Assembly (NCBI RefSeq): GCF_029542085.1 | Contig: NZ_CP107036.1 | Coordinates: 682,001-746,000 of the forward strand | DNA: 64,000 nucleotides | Source: Sphingobacterium sp. ML3W | GTDB lineage: Bacteria > Bacteroidota > Bacteroidia > Sphingobacteriales > Sphingobacteriaceae | Reading direction: 5' to 3' | In this document: in pieces, positions 36,308 through 46,147 of the stretch | Layout of the letters: every line of letters starts with the position of its first letter | How positions within the stretch are numbered: position 1 is the first letter of the stretch | The notes under the pieces: model-generated | Databases searched by the model: none | What the model was told of the DNA's origin: nothing | The model's input: only the letters and a program-made list of their open reading frames with translations | Position numbers and translations under genes: made by a program

Positions 36308-39178
36308 CTAAAAGCGAAAAGTGGCTGTTAGAAAGGATGCACGTGGTGGAATGGACACTGTCGCATAGGGTGACTGTTTTTGGACTGCGAGCGTATATTG
36401 CTCTTTGGTAAAGCTATTATTGCCTTCCAATGTTTCCAATATACCTCCTGGTCTTACCCAGCTCATTACACCATATGTATTTAATAAGTTATTGATATTG
36501 AGACTTAGTTTTACGCTTTTGCTGAGGTCATAACCCGCTCCAAGGTCAAATTGAGAAAAGGCGGGCAAGGTGAATGTGTTGACCACATTAGCTTGCCTTT
36601 TTCCAAGGTAGGACCAGGTGATAAAAGTATAGAATTTTCCATTAAGATAGGTGGGCGTGAGATTGAAAATAGCGCGAGCATTATTATCTGTTTCGTTGCC
36701 TGAGTAGGAAATCTTAGTATCATCTTCAGGTCCAGGATTATTGGCTACCCATGACTCGAGATTAACTATTTTAGAACGTTGAAGAGTAGCTATACTACGT
36801 ATGTTAAAGTGCTTGTCGATCTTCCAGTCAGCTTCAATTTCCACACCCATTGTTCTATATTTTCCGTATAACATCTCAGGTGTATAAAATCCGCCGCCGC
36901 TGGCTTGCAAAAATTGCCCGTTGGGTACACCACTAAGAATACTATAGAATGGTGTGACAAAGATGTTGAGCGTTTTTGTTTTAGCTTTTAATCCAACTTC
37001 TATTTGTCTAGTCGTACGTTCTTGGGGGTGTAGCAGTCCAATTGTTTCAGGTCTATTGGTAGCGAAGTAAACATCTAGGTCTGGTGCTTTTTTACCTTGA
37101 GAATAACGCCCATAGAGGGCAATATTGGTACTGAAGGTATAGTTTAATGCACCGGAAAAAGAAACCGTATGAAGAGTCTTATCATAATCTACCCTTGTTA
37201 TTTTGTCAACAGTATTGTTGTCGTAAAACGTCTTGGGGTTTCCATCTGTACCTCCCTGTAGTCCAGTTTTCATATAGATACGTTCGTTATATCCTTTGAT
37301 ATTTACATTTTCATAACGGAGACCCCAGTCAAACGTCAACTGTGGATTTATATACCAGGTATGGCCAAAAAATAAGGCCGCCTGGTTTTGTTTAGCATTG
37401 AATGTCAGCGAGGCACCATTGTCGCCATACGCTTGCGCGATGCCATCACTGTTACTTATTTGATGTAAGCCCGTCGTGCCGGCGAGTGTCGCGCCAGTAA
37501 ACTCGAGGGAGATCAGCTGGGGCCTATTTTCAATTGTGCTAAGCGCAATACCATCTATACCTGAATAACGTCTTACATTTGAATAGCCATAATAACCCCC
37601 CAGTGTAAAATTCATCTTATCTGTAACCTTTTGAAAAGAAAACTGATCAACAAATTCCTTGACGTTATTTTTATAAGCACCAAAAGTGGTCATAAATACG
37701 GAATTGAGCAGAAGGTCCTGTCCAGGAAGTTCATTCTTGTTAACCGTGTAGACTGGTAATCCATTTGAACCTAGCGTTGAAGTAACCTGCATAAGTTCGG
37801 CTCCTGTTTTGGCATTCTTGAAAGAATAGGAACCGATTCCCAAACCCTGTTGTCCGGTCATTAAAAAATAGGTCGTCATGTCCGTTGTACTCATTGCTGT
37901 GACAGCACCGGGTGTGTTATAGAGAATATCATTGCTTGAATAACGTGCCGCATTATTAAGAGTCCAGCCCGCACCCAATTGTTGTTCCCAATTGACACCA
38001 CCTGAACGATATTTACTTTTGACTAGATTCTTTGGGTTAAAAGAAATAGAACCACCATATCTAAAATCCTGCGAGGTATAATCAACTGCTGGCATCAACA
38101 CCGTAGCGTTAATGTCAAAACCTTGGGCCGGTCTTGGTTTGTCGAAATCTTTTGTCGGAATAAACTGGACATAACCATTTCTGTCGTTCAAGTATTTCGC
38201 GAAAAACTTAAGCGTACCTCTTTTCAGTTTCTTGACTACATTCGCCTTGACCTGACCGCCATTATTCATGGGATATCCAGGATATCTGCCGCTTTCATCA
38301 TATCTGTAGAAACCACCAATATTATAAAACCAGTTATTTTTCAATGGCCCACCAATATTCAGATCAACACGGGCATAGCTCCGTCCATCGATCCCGACCA
38401 GACCATATTTTGTTCTCAGTTCACCCTCGAAACGATCCGTTCCAGTTTTGGATACGTAATTAAAAACGCCTCCAGGGGCATTGGCTGCGGTAATAGATGC
38501 AGTTCCCCCACGTACAGCTTCCAATCGATATAAGGTTGCATCAGGACGGAGGAAAAAATCAGGACCATAATTGAAATATGTCGTGTTGGTTACCGGTAAA
38601 CCATCTTCTTGCATGGAAACATATTCGTAACCAAAACTACCATCTTGTGTCCCAACGGTGATGCCTCTGCTGGCCACGCTATTGCGTATTTCGCCTAGTG
38701 ACGAATTAACAAACACCCCAGGTACATTTTTCAAGAGATCGGCAGCACTCAATGGGACTACCCGTTCTATTTGTCCGGCATCTAGTGTACTGATCGCAAC
38801 GGACGCGTCCATACGCTTGCGTTTGTCAAAAGTTCCCGTCACAAACACTTCATCCATCTTGTTGTTTTCGGATGTAAGTATCACTGTTGTATTTTGCCCA
38901 GGACTTGCCTGTTGCTCTTTGTTGAGATAACCGATGGAGGAAACTTGTAGTATAACAGACCTACTCGTTACCCCTGCTATCTGGAATGCCCCCAGATGAT
39001 CACTCACAGTTCCCAAATTGCTGTTTTTAACTTTGATGGTAGCCCCCTGTATCGCTTGTCCACCAGTATCTTCTATTTTCCCTGAGAGGATATTTGACTG
39101 TCCAAAACAGAACGTAAAGGCGCAGGTCAAAAATAAGATGAGAAGATAATTTTTGTAATTTATTGATTGTGTTTTCAT
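36308..39178 (-). CDS. TonB-dependent receptor of the esterase/acyl-CoA-ligase locus
   Basis: A 956-residue receptor when started at the ATG at 39178 (MKTQSINYKNYLLILFLTCA, a signal peptide). A longer frame to 39346 overlaps the upstream gene and is rejected. It has a carboxypeptidase-regulatory-like domain (ILSGKIEDTGGQAIQGATIK), a plug (LLKNVPGVFVNSSLGEIRNS, then RLEAVRGGTASITAANAPGG) and a barrel ending ASFLTATFRF. No SusD partner is present, unlike SusC systems. It is the last gene of the minus-strand operon and would import the substrate that its hydrolase neighbours act on. Confidence 0.92.
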   Translation of the reverse strand: MKTQSINYKNYLLILFLTCAFTFCFGQSNILSGKIEDTGGQAIQGATIKVKNSNLGTVSDHLGAFQIAGVTSRSVILQVSSIGYLNKEQQASPGQNTTVILTSENNKMDEVFVTGTFDKRKRMDASVAISTLDAGQIERVVPLSAADLLKNVPGVFVNSSLGEIRNSVASRGITVGTQDGSFGYEYVSMQEDGLPVTNTTYFNYGPDFFLRPDATLYRLEAVRGGTASITAANAPGGVFNYVSKTGTDRFEGELRTKYGLVGIDGRSYARVDLNIGGPLKNNWFYNIGGFYRYDESGRYPGYPMNNGGQVKANVVKKLKRGTLKFFAKYLNDRNGYVQFIPTKDFDKPRPAQGFDINATVLMPAVDYTSQDFRYGGSISFNPKNLVKSKYRSGGVNWEQQLGAGWTLNNAARYSSNDILYNTPGAVTAMSTTDMTTYFLMTGQQGLGIGSYSFKNAKTGAELMQVTSTLGSNGLPVYTVNKNELPGQDLLLNSVFMTTFGAYKNNVKEFVDQFSFQKVTDKMNFTLGGYYGYSNVRRYSGIDGIALSTIENRPQLISLEFTGATLAGTTGLHQISNSDGIAQAYGDNGASLTFNAKQNQAALFFGHTWYINPQLTFDWGLRYENVNIKGYNERIYMKTGLQGGTDGNPKTFYDNNTVDKITRVDYDKTLHTVSFSGALNYTFSTNIALYGRYSQGKKAPDLDVYFATNRPETIGLLHPQERTTRQIEVGLKAKTKTLNIFVTPFYSILSGVPNGQFLQASGGGFYTPEMLYGKYRTMGVEIEADWKIDKHFNIRSIATLQRSKIVNLESWVANNPGPEDDTKISYSGNETDNNARAIFNLTPTYLNGKFYTFITWSYLGKRQANVVNTFTLPAFSQFDLGAGYDLSKSVKLSLNINNLLNTYGVMSWVRPGGILETLEGNNSFTKEQYTLAVQKQSPYATVSIPPRASFLTATFRF

Positions 39179-39204
39179 AGCGGTTATAATTGGTGATATC
39201 GACA

Positions 39205-40479
39205 TTATAACAGTGCTTGGTAAACTGACACCTTGAATTTGTCGCCGAGTTCGTTGTGCCTTAGTGGCCACTGTTGTATAAATAGTAGTGCAATTATTTT
39301 TTCTCGCGGGTCCGCCCAAAAAGTCGTTCCGAAGAATCCACCCCAAGAGATGCTTCCTTCTGATAGACCCAATCTCGCATTGCCTTCACTTGAAGTGATC
39401 TGAAAACCAAGTCCAAATTTATCGTCCCCCAAAGAAAGATATCCGATCTGATTTTTGGTCATTATTTCTATCGTATGTCGTGATAGTAAACGATGACCAT
39501 TATAGATACCTTTGTTTAATAGCATCTGAAGGAATAGGGCATAGTCTTTTAATGTTGATACAAGGCCGGCCCCACCAGCGTAGAGTCCATTGTGATTAAT
39601 TGGATAGTCAATAGAGACATTCGGAAAAGTATTGTCAGCCCATGGCATGACTGTTCCAGTTTGCTTATCTTCTGTGTAAACTTGGACCAGTCGATGTTGC
39701 TTTTCTGTGGGTAAGTCAAAATAGGTATCCTCCATTCCTAATGGTTCAAAAATTCGAGTTTTGAAAAATTGATCGAGTGTTTTTCCGGAAGTGACCTCAA
39801 CTAACCTTCCCAATACATCTATACCCAGACTATAAGTAAATTTTTCGCCAGGTTGGTGGATAATAGGCAAGGTCCCCAATTTGTTAATCATTGGTTCAAG
39901 TAGTAGGGGAGTTTTTGAAAATCCGGCGATGATACCTGCTTTGGCATAGATTGCTTGCATCTGTGGCGATCCAATTTGGGCGTAATCTAAACCAGAAGTG
40001 TGTGTAAGCAGGTCGCGAATTGTAATCTCGCGCTTGGCGGGTACAGTAGTAAATGTACTGTCCTTTTCATTAAACTTATCTAATACACGAGGTTTAGCAA
40101 AGGAGGGGAGATAGCGTGAGATTGGATCATCTAATAAAAATTTACCTTCTTCATAGAGCATCATAACGGCGGTGCTTGTAATCGCCTTTGTCTGTGAAGC
40201 GATCCGGAAGATCGCATCCTTGTCCAAACTCTTTTTAGGTTTTATCCGATCTACTCCAAAAGCTTTATGATAAACGGTGTTTCCATGATGAATCAATAGA
40301 GCAGCTGCACCTTTTATCCAACTACTGTCGACGTACTGTTGTAATAACAGATCAATACGTTGGAGGCGCTCTTGGGAAAATCCATGGATTGTTTTTTCAA
40401 GATTACCTTCTTTGCCAGGTACTTGCGCAAAAGATAGCAAGGGCAGCAAGGCATAAATTAAATAAATAGCTATTTTCAT
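39205..40479 (-). CDS. Serine hydrolase, beta-lactamase (class C)/esterase family
   Basis: A 424-residue exported protein with signal peptide MKIAIYLIYALLPLLSFAQ. The family's SxxK motif is present as SQTK at 95-98 (FRIASQTKAITSTAVMMLYE), with Ser95 the predicted nucleophile. YSLGIDVLG provides the tyrosine motif and HNGLYAGGAG the third box. Proteins of this family are often esterases or D-amino-peptidases rather than beta-lactamases. Two alpha/beta-hydrolase genes upstream suggest an esterase role. It lies 26 bases before the receptor gene and 29 bases after the HSL-like gene. Confidence 0.88.
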   Translation of the reverse strand: MKIAIYLIYALLPLLSFAQVPGKEGNLEKTIHGFSQERLQRIDLLLQQYVDSSWIKGAAALLIHHGNTVYHKAFGVDRIKPKKSLDKDAIFRIASQTKAITSTAVMMLYEEGKFLLDDPISRYLPSFAKPRVLDKFNEKDSTFTTVPAKREITIRDLLTHTSGLDYAQIGSPQMQAIYAKAGIIAGFSKTPLLLEPMINKLGTLPIIHQPGEKFTYSLGIDVLGRLVEVTSGKTLDQFFKTRIFEPLGMEDTYFDLPTEKQHRLVQVYTEDKQTGTVMPWADNTFPNVSIDYPINHNGLYAGGAGLVSTLKDYALFLQMLLNKGIYNGHRLLSRHTIEIMTKNQIGYLSLGDDKFGLGFQITSSEGNARLGLSEGSISWGGFFGTTFWADPREKIIALLFIQQWPLRHNELGDKFKVSVYQALL

Positions 40480-40508
40480 CTTTTTCTGAGCAAAGTAATT
40501 TTTGAAAA

Positions 40509-41531
40509 TTATTTTATAGGTTTATAGAAGTATTCATACATAAAACTGTATAATTCCGGAAATACCCTATCAGGTAATAAACCATGTGGATAACCGGGAA
40601 AATTATGCAGTTCTACTGGAATACCGGCTTTGATCAGTTTAACACCTAAATCCAATCCACCATCACGTAGAGGATCGACACCACAGGTTGCGATATATGT
40701 AGGGGGTAACTGGCTGAAATTATCGGTCATTCCTGGCAATACATTCTTAGGGATCTTGGAGGCATAATCTTTGCCTATGTACAGTTTCAATAGGTAGGGT
40801 ATATCGGCTCCTTTCACGCCTGGTATTTGCCAGAGCTCACGTACAGAAACGTGGTTTGTATCTATATCTGCAGGAGGAAAAAATAAAGCCTGAAGGGCGA
40901 TTTTTGGTCCCTTTCGTTCGCGATTTAATAAAGTCATGCTGCCAGCAACTCCAGCTCCGGCGCTACCGCCACCCAAACCTATTTGTGTTGTATCCCCCTG
41001 AAAATTTTTCGCATTCTTAATACTCCATAGAAAAACAGCATACGCATCGTGAACTGCGGCTGGGTAAGGATGTTCAGGTGCGAGTCGATAATCTACCGAA
41101 ATAACGACAACCTTTCCCCGTATTGCCATATTTGCACAATGCTTATGGTCTCCGTTCAGATTTCCATAGACAAATCCACCACCATGAAACCATAAGAAGA
41201 TTGGGGCAGTAGCACTGTATTTGGGTTTGTAGATCCGAACTGGAATTTCAGGATCACCCGCCTTCAAACCGGGGACATTGCGATATGTTATCTCCACACT
41301 ATCTGCATTGGTTAATAGCGGTATAGTGGATTGCTTTTCTTTCTCCCTTACGGACTTGATATTTTCATAGTCCAACTGTGTGAGGGGCATCAATGCCAAT
41401 GGAGCGTATTTGGGGAGAAGTCTCTGACTTACTTCTTGAGGAGTAAGCGGGCGGACTGTGTACTTATCTTGTGCCCGAATCCCCAAGAGATGAACAAAGA
41501 CCAAACATGTGATAAAAATAATCTTTTTCAT
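40509..41531 (-). CDS. HSL-family alpha/beta-hydrolase, exported
   Basis: A 340-residue esterase of the hormone-sensitive-lipase type, started at the ATG at 41531 so that a signal peptide (MKKIIFITCLVFVHLLGIRA, then Q) leads the protein. The oxyanion motif HGGG is at 116-119. The nucleophile Ser190 sits in GGGSAG, a variant of GDSAG. The acid is probably in CGVDPLRDGG, and the His is in PGYPHGL. The family hydrolyses short acyl esters. An 11-base gap separates it from the hydrolase gene upstream, consistent with co-transcription. Confidence 0.9.
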   Translation of the reverse strand: MKKIIFITCLVFVHLLGIRAQDKYTVRPLTPQEVSQRLLPKYAPLALMPLTQLDYENIKSVREKEKQSTIPLLTNADSVEITYRNVPGLKAGDPEIPVRIYKPKYSATAPIFLWFHGGGFVYGNLNGDHKHCANMAIRGKVVVISVDYRLAPEHPYPAAVHDAYAVFLWSIKNAKNFQGDTTQIGLGGGSAGAGVAGSMTLLNRERKGPKIALQALFFPPADIDTNHVSVRELWQIPGVKGADIPYLLKLYIGKDYASKIPKNVLPGMTDNFSQLPPTYIATCGVDPLRDGGLDLGVKLIKAGIPVELHNFPGYPHGLLPDRVFPELYSFMYEYFYKPIK

Positions 41532-41541
41532 ATATATATAT

Positions 41542-42402
41542 TTAGTGACCATACTGTTGTATCCATTGTATTGCTGCTCCGTATACGCGTTTTCGAGCGT
41601 TCTTATCCGTCATATTCAAATCATGACCAGCGCCTTCTATACGGACAAGCTCATGCACAATTTTCCTATTGGAAAGCGAATCGTTGAGCTGTTGGGACTG
41701 TGAGAAGTCGACGACTGGATCTGCTGTACCATGTACTATCAGCACAGGGATATCTTTGATGTGTTTTATGGGACTAGACTTGTAAAAGCTAATGTCCAAT
41801 GGTTGACCTGATTCATAAATATGCCCTGTCATTTTTACAATGACATCTTTTAGCCCGACTTTTTCTGAATAAGCAAGTGTCGTGGTATCAGTTAAATTGA
41901 CAGGACCACAAAATTCAACAATGGTTTTAATCCGCTTGGACGATGTATAGCCATACAAGAGCGCCAAATGGGCGCCAGAGCTGACCCCGGTCATTGTAAA
42001 ACCATCTTTACGCGTGTTCCACTCCGAGGAATGGGCTATACAATAATCCAGGGCTTGATCTATATCAGCTAACATTTGTTGATAATGAATAGCCGCATGA
42101 TCTGCATATCTATGATTGATACTAACAACGGCAATACCATGTTGAAATAAAGTATCCTGATAGTCTCGTATATATTCTTTACCAGCCATTGTCCATGCTC
42201 CGCCATGGATCAGCAGGACAAAAGGTGTATTTTTATTCCTTTTAGCTGGAAGGAATACATCCATGATCTGGCGTTCGTGCTTGCCATAAGCAACATCCAT
42301 TAGCCGGCTTTCTTGTTGTTGAGGGAGCTGTTGTATAGGTTTGCTGCTTTTGCATCCAAATAAGGTTAACAAACTGATCAGTAATAGCAGATTTCTTTTC
42401 AT
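41542..42402 (-). CDS. Alpha/beta-hydrolase lipoprotein (BD-FAE-like esterase)
   Basis: A 286-residue lipoprotein (MKRNLLLLISLLTLFGC, Cys17). The oxyanion HGGAW (66-70) and the nucleophile elbow GVSSG (139-143, Ser141) are intact. The catalytic Asp and His are probably those of HGTADPVV and GAGHDLN. It is of the size and layout of the BD-FAE/feruloyl-esterase-like alpha/beta-hydrolases. Lipid anchoring suggests surface or outer-membrane action on an imported ester. It lies between the acyl-CoA ligase and the HSL-like gene. Confidence 0.88.
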   Translation of the reverse strand: MKRNLLLLISLLTLFGCKSSKPIQQLPQQQESRLMDVAYGKHERQIMDVFLPAKRNKNTPFVLLIHGGAWTMAGKEYIRDYQDTLFQHGIAVVSINHRYADHAAIHYQQMLADIDQALDYCIAHSSEWNTRKDGFTMTGVSSGAHLALLYGYTSSKRIKTIVEFCGPVNLTDTTTLAYSEKVGLKDVIVKMTGHIYESGQPLDISFYKSSPIKHIKDIPVLIVHGTADPVVDFSQSQQLNDSLSNRKIVHELVRIEGAGHDLNMTDKNARKRVYGAAIQWIQQYGH

Positions 42403-42422
42403 TGTTACAATATTTTAGTCAG

Positions 42423-43985
42423 TTATTTATTTAATTTTTCATTGTCGGCAGCCCGCAGTTCTTTTTTGAGAATTTTACCGGTTGCGGATATAGGCAATGC
42501 ATTGGCAAAGTGGATCACACGGGGATATTTATATTTCGCCAAACGATCTTTTGTCCAACAGATCAGCTCATCTTCGGAGATTTCCTCCTGCTCTTTTAGA
42601 ACTACAACTGCTTTTATTTCCTCCCCAAGTTTTTCATCGGGGATACCTATAACAGCAACTAGAGAAATTGCTGGATGTTTCATCATAATTTCTTCTATCT
42701 CTCTTGAGTAGACATTCATACCTCCACGAATGATCATATCTTTTGTCCGATCCACAATAAAGTAGAAACCTTCGTCATCCCGATAAGCTACATCACCCGA
42801 ATGCATCCAACCATTCTCAATGGCTTCTTCTGTTGCGGTATGTTTATTATAATAACCTTTCATAACATTATGTCCCCTGAAAACCAGTTCCCCGGTCTCA
42901 TAGTTCGGTAGGGTATTGCCATCCTGATCTATAATTTTCACATCTACGCCCCATACCGGGAGTCCAATAGATCCTGGCTTGAAGCCTAAACGGATATCAT
43001 TAAAAGTGACGACCGGAGAGCCTTCACTCATTCCATACCCTTCAATCACTTGAACATTGAACCGATCCTGAAAATCTTGTAATACTTTGACCGCTAGGGA
43101 TGCCCCTCCAGAGACGCAGAGTCGTAAACTGTTACTGATATCTTCGTCCCTAAGCTGTTGATGGTGGAAGTTGAGTAGCGCCCAATACATGGTAGGAACA
43201 CCAGCAAAAACTGTGATGTTTTGTTGTACAATGATTTCCATAATAGTCTGCGGATCAAATCGAGGTACCAGAACATGTTTTGCGCCCCTATAGATCCCGG
43301 CATTCATCAGTGTTGTCATTCCAAAGATGTGAAATAGGGGCAATACCAGTAATTGTACGTCACGATTACTTGTTTCAAAGAGATCCGCAACGAGCTGAGC
43401 ATTGCAGAACAGATTGAAATGAGTAAGTTCTGCACCTTTTGGGAGGCCAGTCGTCCCGGATGTATAGACTAAAACAGCAGTGTTATCTGCTCCAGTCTGT
43501 GCACTCGTAAACTCGTTGGAATGGCTTTTTATAAAATTGTTGTAATGCATGATCCGTTCGTCAACAAATTGGATATTTTGATCTAGTGTAATGAAATGTG
43601 TGCATTGAGATGCCTTGTTGAACGCATAAAAACATTGATCGGCGATAGGTAAAGTTTCTTCGTTCGAGTAACAGAAATATACTTTTGCATTGCTGTCATC
43701 CAAGTGATATAGGATCTCATCCTTTTTCAATAAAATATTTAGTGGAACAACAATAGCGCCCAGTTTAAGTACAGCATAATAGATCACTGGAAAATCGATG
43801 ATATTTGGTACGGACATCGCGATTTTGTCGCCAGAGATTAATCCGATATTTTTTAATGCATTGGCTAGACGGTTTACCTGTTGATTCAATTGCGTGTAAC
43901 TCATTTCTATTTTGCCATCGGAGATAGCAACATGGTTTGCATAGCGTCTTGCAGAATCTTCAAGAATTAAAGATAGATTAAACAT
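42423..43985 (-). CDS. AMP-forming acyl-CoA ligase
   Basis: A 520-residue cytoplasmic enzyme of the ANL superfamily. The P-loop motif is YTSGTTGLPKGAELTH, the adenylate motif is EGYGMSEGSPVV, and the hinge/A8 region is MHSGDVAYRDDEGFYFIVDR followed by GGMNVYSREIEEIM. The catalytic lysine lies in SATGKILKKELR. It activates a carboxylic acid (probably a medium or long fatty or aromatic acid) to its CoA thioester. In this locus it would capture the acid released by the hydrolases. Its stop precedes the first hydrolase gene by 20 bases. Confidence 0.93.
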   Translation of the reverse strand: MFNLSLILEDSARRYANHVAISDGKIEMSYTQLNQQVNRLANALKNIGLISGDKIAMSVPNIIDFPVIYYAVLKLGAIVVPLNILLKKDEILYHLDDSNAKVYFCYSNEETLPIADQCFYAFNKASQCTHFITLDQNIQFVDERIMHYNNFIKSHSNEFTSAQTGADNTAVLVYTSGTTGLPKGAELTHFNLFCNAQLVADLFETSNRDVQLLVLPLFHIFGMTTLMNAGIYRGAKHVLVPRFDPQTIMEIIVQQNITVFAGVPTMYWALLNFHHQQLRDEDISNSLRLCVSGGASLAVKVLQDFQDRFNVQVIEGYGMSEGSPVVTFNDIRLGFKPGSIGLPVWGVDVKIIDQDGNTLPNYETGELVFRGHNVMKGYYNKHTATEEAIENGWMHSGDVAYRDDEGFYFIVDRTKDMIIRGGMNVYSREIEEIMMKHPAISLVAVIGIPDEKLGEEIKAVVVLKEQEEISEDELICWTKDRLAKYKYPRVIHFANALPISATGKILKKELRAADNEKLNK

Positions 43986-44109
43986 ACATTTATAACTGGT
44001 TAGTTTTAAGTACTCTAAAAGGAGTCTCCTAATGTGTTATAAAGTTATGTTAACATAGTAAATTGTATTGTATCGAAACGGAAATGCTTTGATACGAAAT
44101 GGGAGTATT

Positions 44110-45006
44110 TTAATGCGCTGAATTTAGCCTATCTTGTAATGGGGAGGTGCCGAAAAAACGTTGATACAAGCCAGAGAAATGCCCTCTATTACTATAACCT
44201 ATTATTTGGCTGATTGTTGCAATAGGTAGGTCTGTGGTTCTAATAAGTTCACGGGCTTGTTCAAGACGTAGTTTGATATGGTATTGATGAATCGGTAAAC
44301 CATATATTTTCTTGAAATTTTTCTTAAGATCATATTCGTTTAACCCGACTTTTCTACTAAGCAGTTTGATTGAGAGCGTTTTGTTGATATGATTCTGTAC
44401 AATCTCATGAGCATTATTTATCGCTGAAAGATGCCGATTGGATATATCGTCAAAGTGGAGATCTATTTCTTTGGTACGCAGATAATCGATCCAGTAATAA
44501 ATGAATTCCAGCATTTTGCTTTCTAACAACATTGCGCTGGGAATATCATCCGGACTCAACGTTAATATTTGCTTCTGTAGGTTGATGATGTTATTATTGT
44601 AACAGTATTTTTCAAAATGATCTGGAAATCGGCCATTATGGAGATTGAGGTATTTTTCAGGAATAAAAAAACGGAAACCATCCACTTCAGTGATTTCCCA
44701 TTCAAATCTTTTGTCACCTTCAATTGAAGCGGAATGTATTTGCCCGCTTTTGTTGACGCGAAAATCTATTAATCCTTTTTTGCCCACTTGATCCTTTGAG
44801 ATAAACATAGATTCTTCCTTAAATTTCCATTTCCCTCTAAAATAATGGATATCGTTGCGGATATACAACTGTAGGGCACCCTCTCCAACATTTTCTGGAA
44901 ACATAAGGTTTATCGAGTTCCATGCACAATTATTCCCAAAGCTGTAGTTGTTGGTCAATGTAGCTGCAAAATCTGCAGGGTCGATGTAAGGCAATTTAAG
45001 TTCCAT
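44110..45006 (-). CDS. AraC-family transcriptional regulator
   Basis: A 298-residue regulator. The C-terminal AraC domain (about 205-295) has both helix-turn-helix units (TLSIKLLSRKVGLNEYDLKK, then LPIATISQIIGYSNRGHFSG). The N-terminal 200 residues do not show an obvious cupin but could be the ligand-binding part of a PchR-like regulator. It is the first gene of the minus-strand cluster, 124 bases before the acyl-CoA ligase, and is the likely activator of the locus. Confidence 0.9.
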   Translation of the reverse strand: MELKLPYIDPADFAATLTNNYSFGNNCAWNSINLMFPENVGEGALQLYIRNDIHYFRGKWKFKEESMFISKDQVGKKGLIDFRVNKSGQIHSASIEGDKRFEWEITEVDGFRFFIPEKYLNLHNGRFPDHFEKYCYNNNIINLQKQILTLSPDDIPSAMLLESKMLEFIYYWIDYLRTKEIDLHFDDISNRHLSAINNAHEIVQNHINKTLSIKLLSRKVGLNEYDLKKNFKKIYGLPIHQYHIKLRLEQARELIRTTDLPIATISQIIGYSNRGHFSGLYQRFFGTSPLQDRLNSAH

Positions 45007-45231
45007 TTTCTTAACAATTGGTTTATTTCGGTATTAAGCTAATGATTCTGCTGTTGCTAATATAAACATTTTCAGTGGATTAAAAGATGTTGTAAAAGTA
45101 AGAATTTTCATCACCGGTGTATGTGATCGTCCCTGCTGGATGCAAATTAATTCATATATGGAGTCTAATTGCAAAACTAAGGTCAAAGTCGTGATGTGAA
45201 ATGTTGAAGAAAATTCATAGATTCATGGTAG

Positions 45232-45519
45232 TTTGGGATAAGGCTGCCGAAATCTATTTTTAAACGCCCTGGAAATGAAGATTTATATGCTTATTTCTAG
45301 TATACAAAAGAAGAGTTAGAGGAGATAATTGCTAGGGTAGAAAGCGACAAGGAAATAGAAATAATAAAAGTAACTAAGCTTACGAATAAAGATCAATCGA
45401 TCCTATTTTGTGAAATTCGAAAACCTATTTATATCGCAGATAAAGAGTATTTAAAAAAAAACGAAAAAAAGGTGAATCCACGGATTATTGTCTCTTCGTT
45501 CTTTCAGATCTCAGGATAA
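45232..45519 (+). pseudogene. Hypothetical ORF broken by an in-frame amber codon
   Basis: One reading frame from 45232 is open to 45297 (ending RPGNEDLYAYF). It stops at TAG 45298-45300 and continues open for 72 codons (YTKEELEEIIARVESDKEIE, then IIKVTKLTNKDQ) to TAA at 45517-45519. The second part has no ATG, GTG or TTG placed as a plausible start near its beginning. Protein-like composition on both sides of the TAG suggests a decayed gene. A frameshift at the T5 run (45257-45261) would join an ATG-started frame at 45225 to this one. No family is recognised. The rest of 45007-45544 holds nothing clear. Confidence 0.4.
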
Positions 45520-45544
45520 CTGGGGAACGCTATTGATTAAATTT

Positions 45545-45880
45545 TTATTTACTGGCGTAATAACAACTTTGACTGTAAAGACGCTGTAAATTTGCAGTCG
45601 AAAGCCAGCTATATTTTGCGAGTATAAATTGTTTGAATTGGTAGAACGCTACGAATTCAACTCCTGAATCGGAGCGAATGGGATTCTCGGCCACGTAGTT
45701 ATGTGCAATTTGATGTACCCTCTTGCAGATCAGATTGCATTCTTCCTGTTGTTGCTTATTTAGATTAGGAAATTTAATTTCCAGCCTTTCATTTATAGGT
45801 TTTAACCAATTTTTTCCAAATTCCATGGATAGTTGGAGTCCATAATTTAATATTTCAATTGATAGGTTCATTTGAGCCAT
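45545..45880 (-). CDS. DUF5958 family small protein
   Basis: A 111-residue cytoplasmic protein rich in helices, with FPNLNKQQQEECNLICKRVH and PIRSDSGVEFVAFYQFKQFI, sequences I associate with DUF5958. No catalytic motif is visible. It is a single gene in a stretch of small and broken genes, ending beside the amber-interrupted ORF. The assignment is moderate. Confidence 0.65.
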   Translation of the reverse strand: MAQMNLSIEILNYGLQLSMEFGKNWLKPINERLEIKFPNLNKQQQEECNLICKRVHQIAHNYVAENPIRSDSGVEFVAFYQFKQFILAKYSWLSTANLQRLYSQSCYYASK

Positions 45881-46147
45881 AAATCATAATAAGTTTGTTG
45901 ATCTAGTTTTGTTTTTGCTCGCTATAGAGGCTTACTTGTATAGGTTCTTGATTAGCTTTTTATATACCATAACTAAAATAACAATTTATCCTTAAAAACA
46001 TGCTGCCAGCTCTAAAACAATTCAAACGAAAATCCATATATCCACATTTCTGGAAATCAGGCATTGGACGACTATCTCGTTTTCAAGACTAGAAATGTGA
46101 TTAACTATGAATATTAGATTAGGTTTTGTTCAAATTAATAATGAATT

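Noticed and set aside
39179..39346. 56-codon N-terminal extension of the receptor gene
   Set aside because: It overlaps the upstream hydrolase gene, and the signal peptide starts only at 39178.
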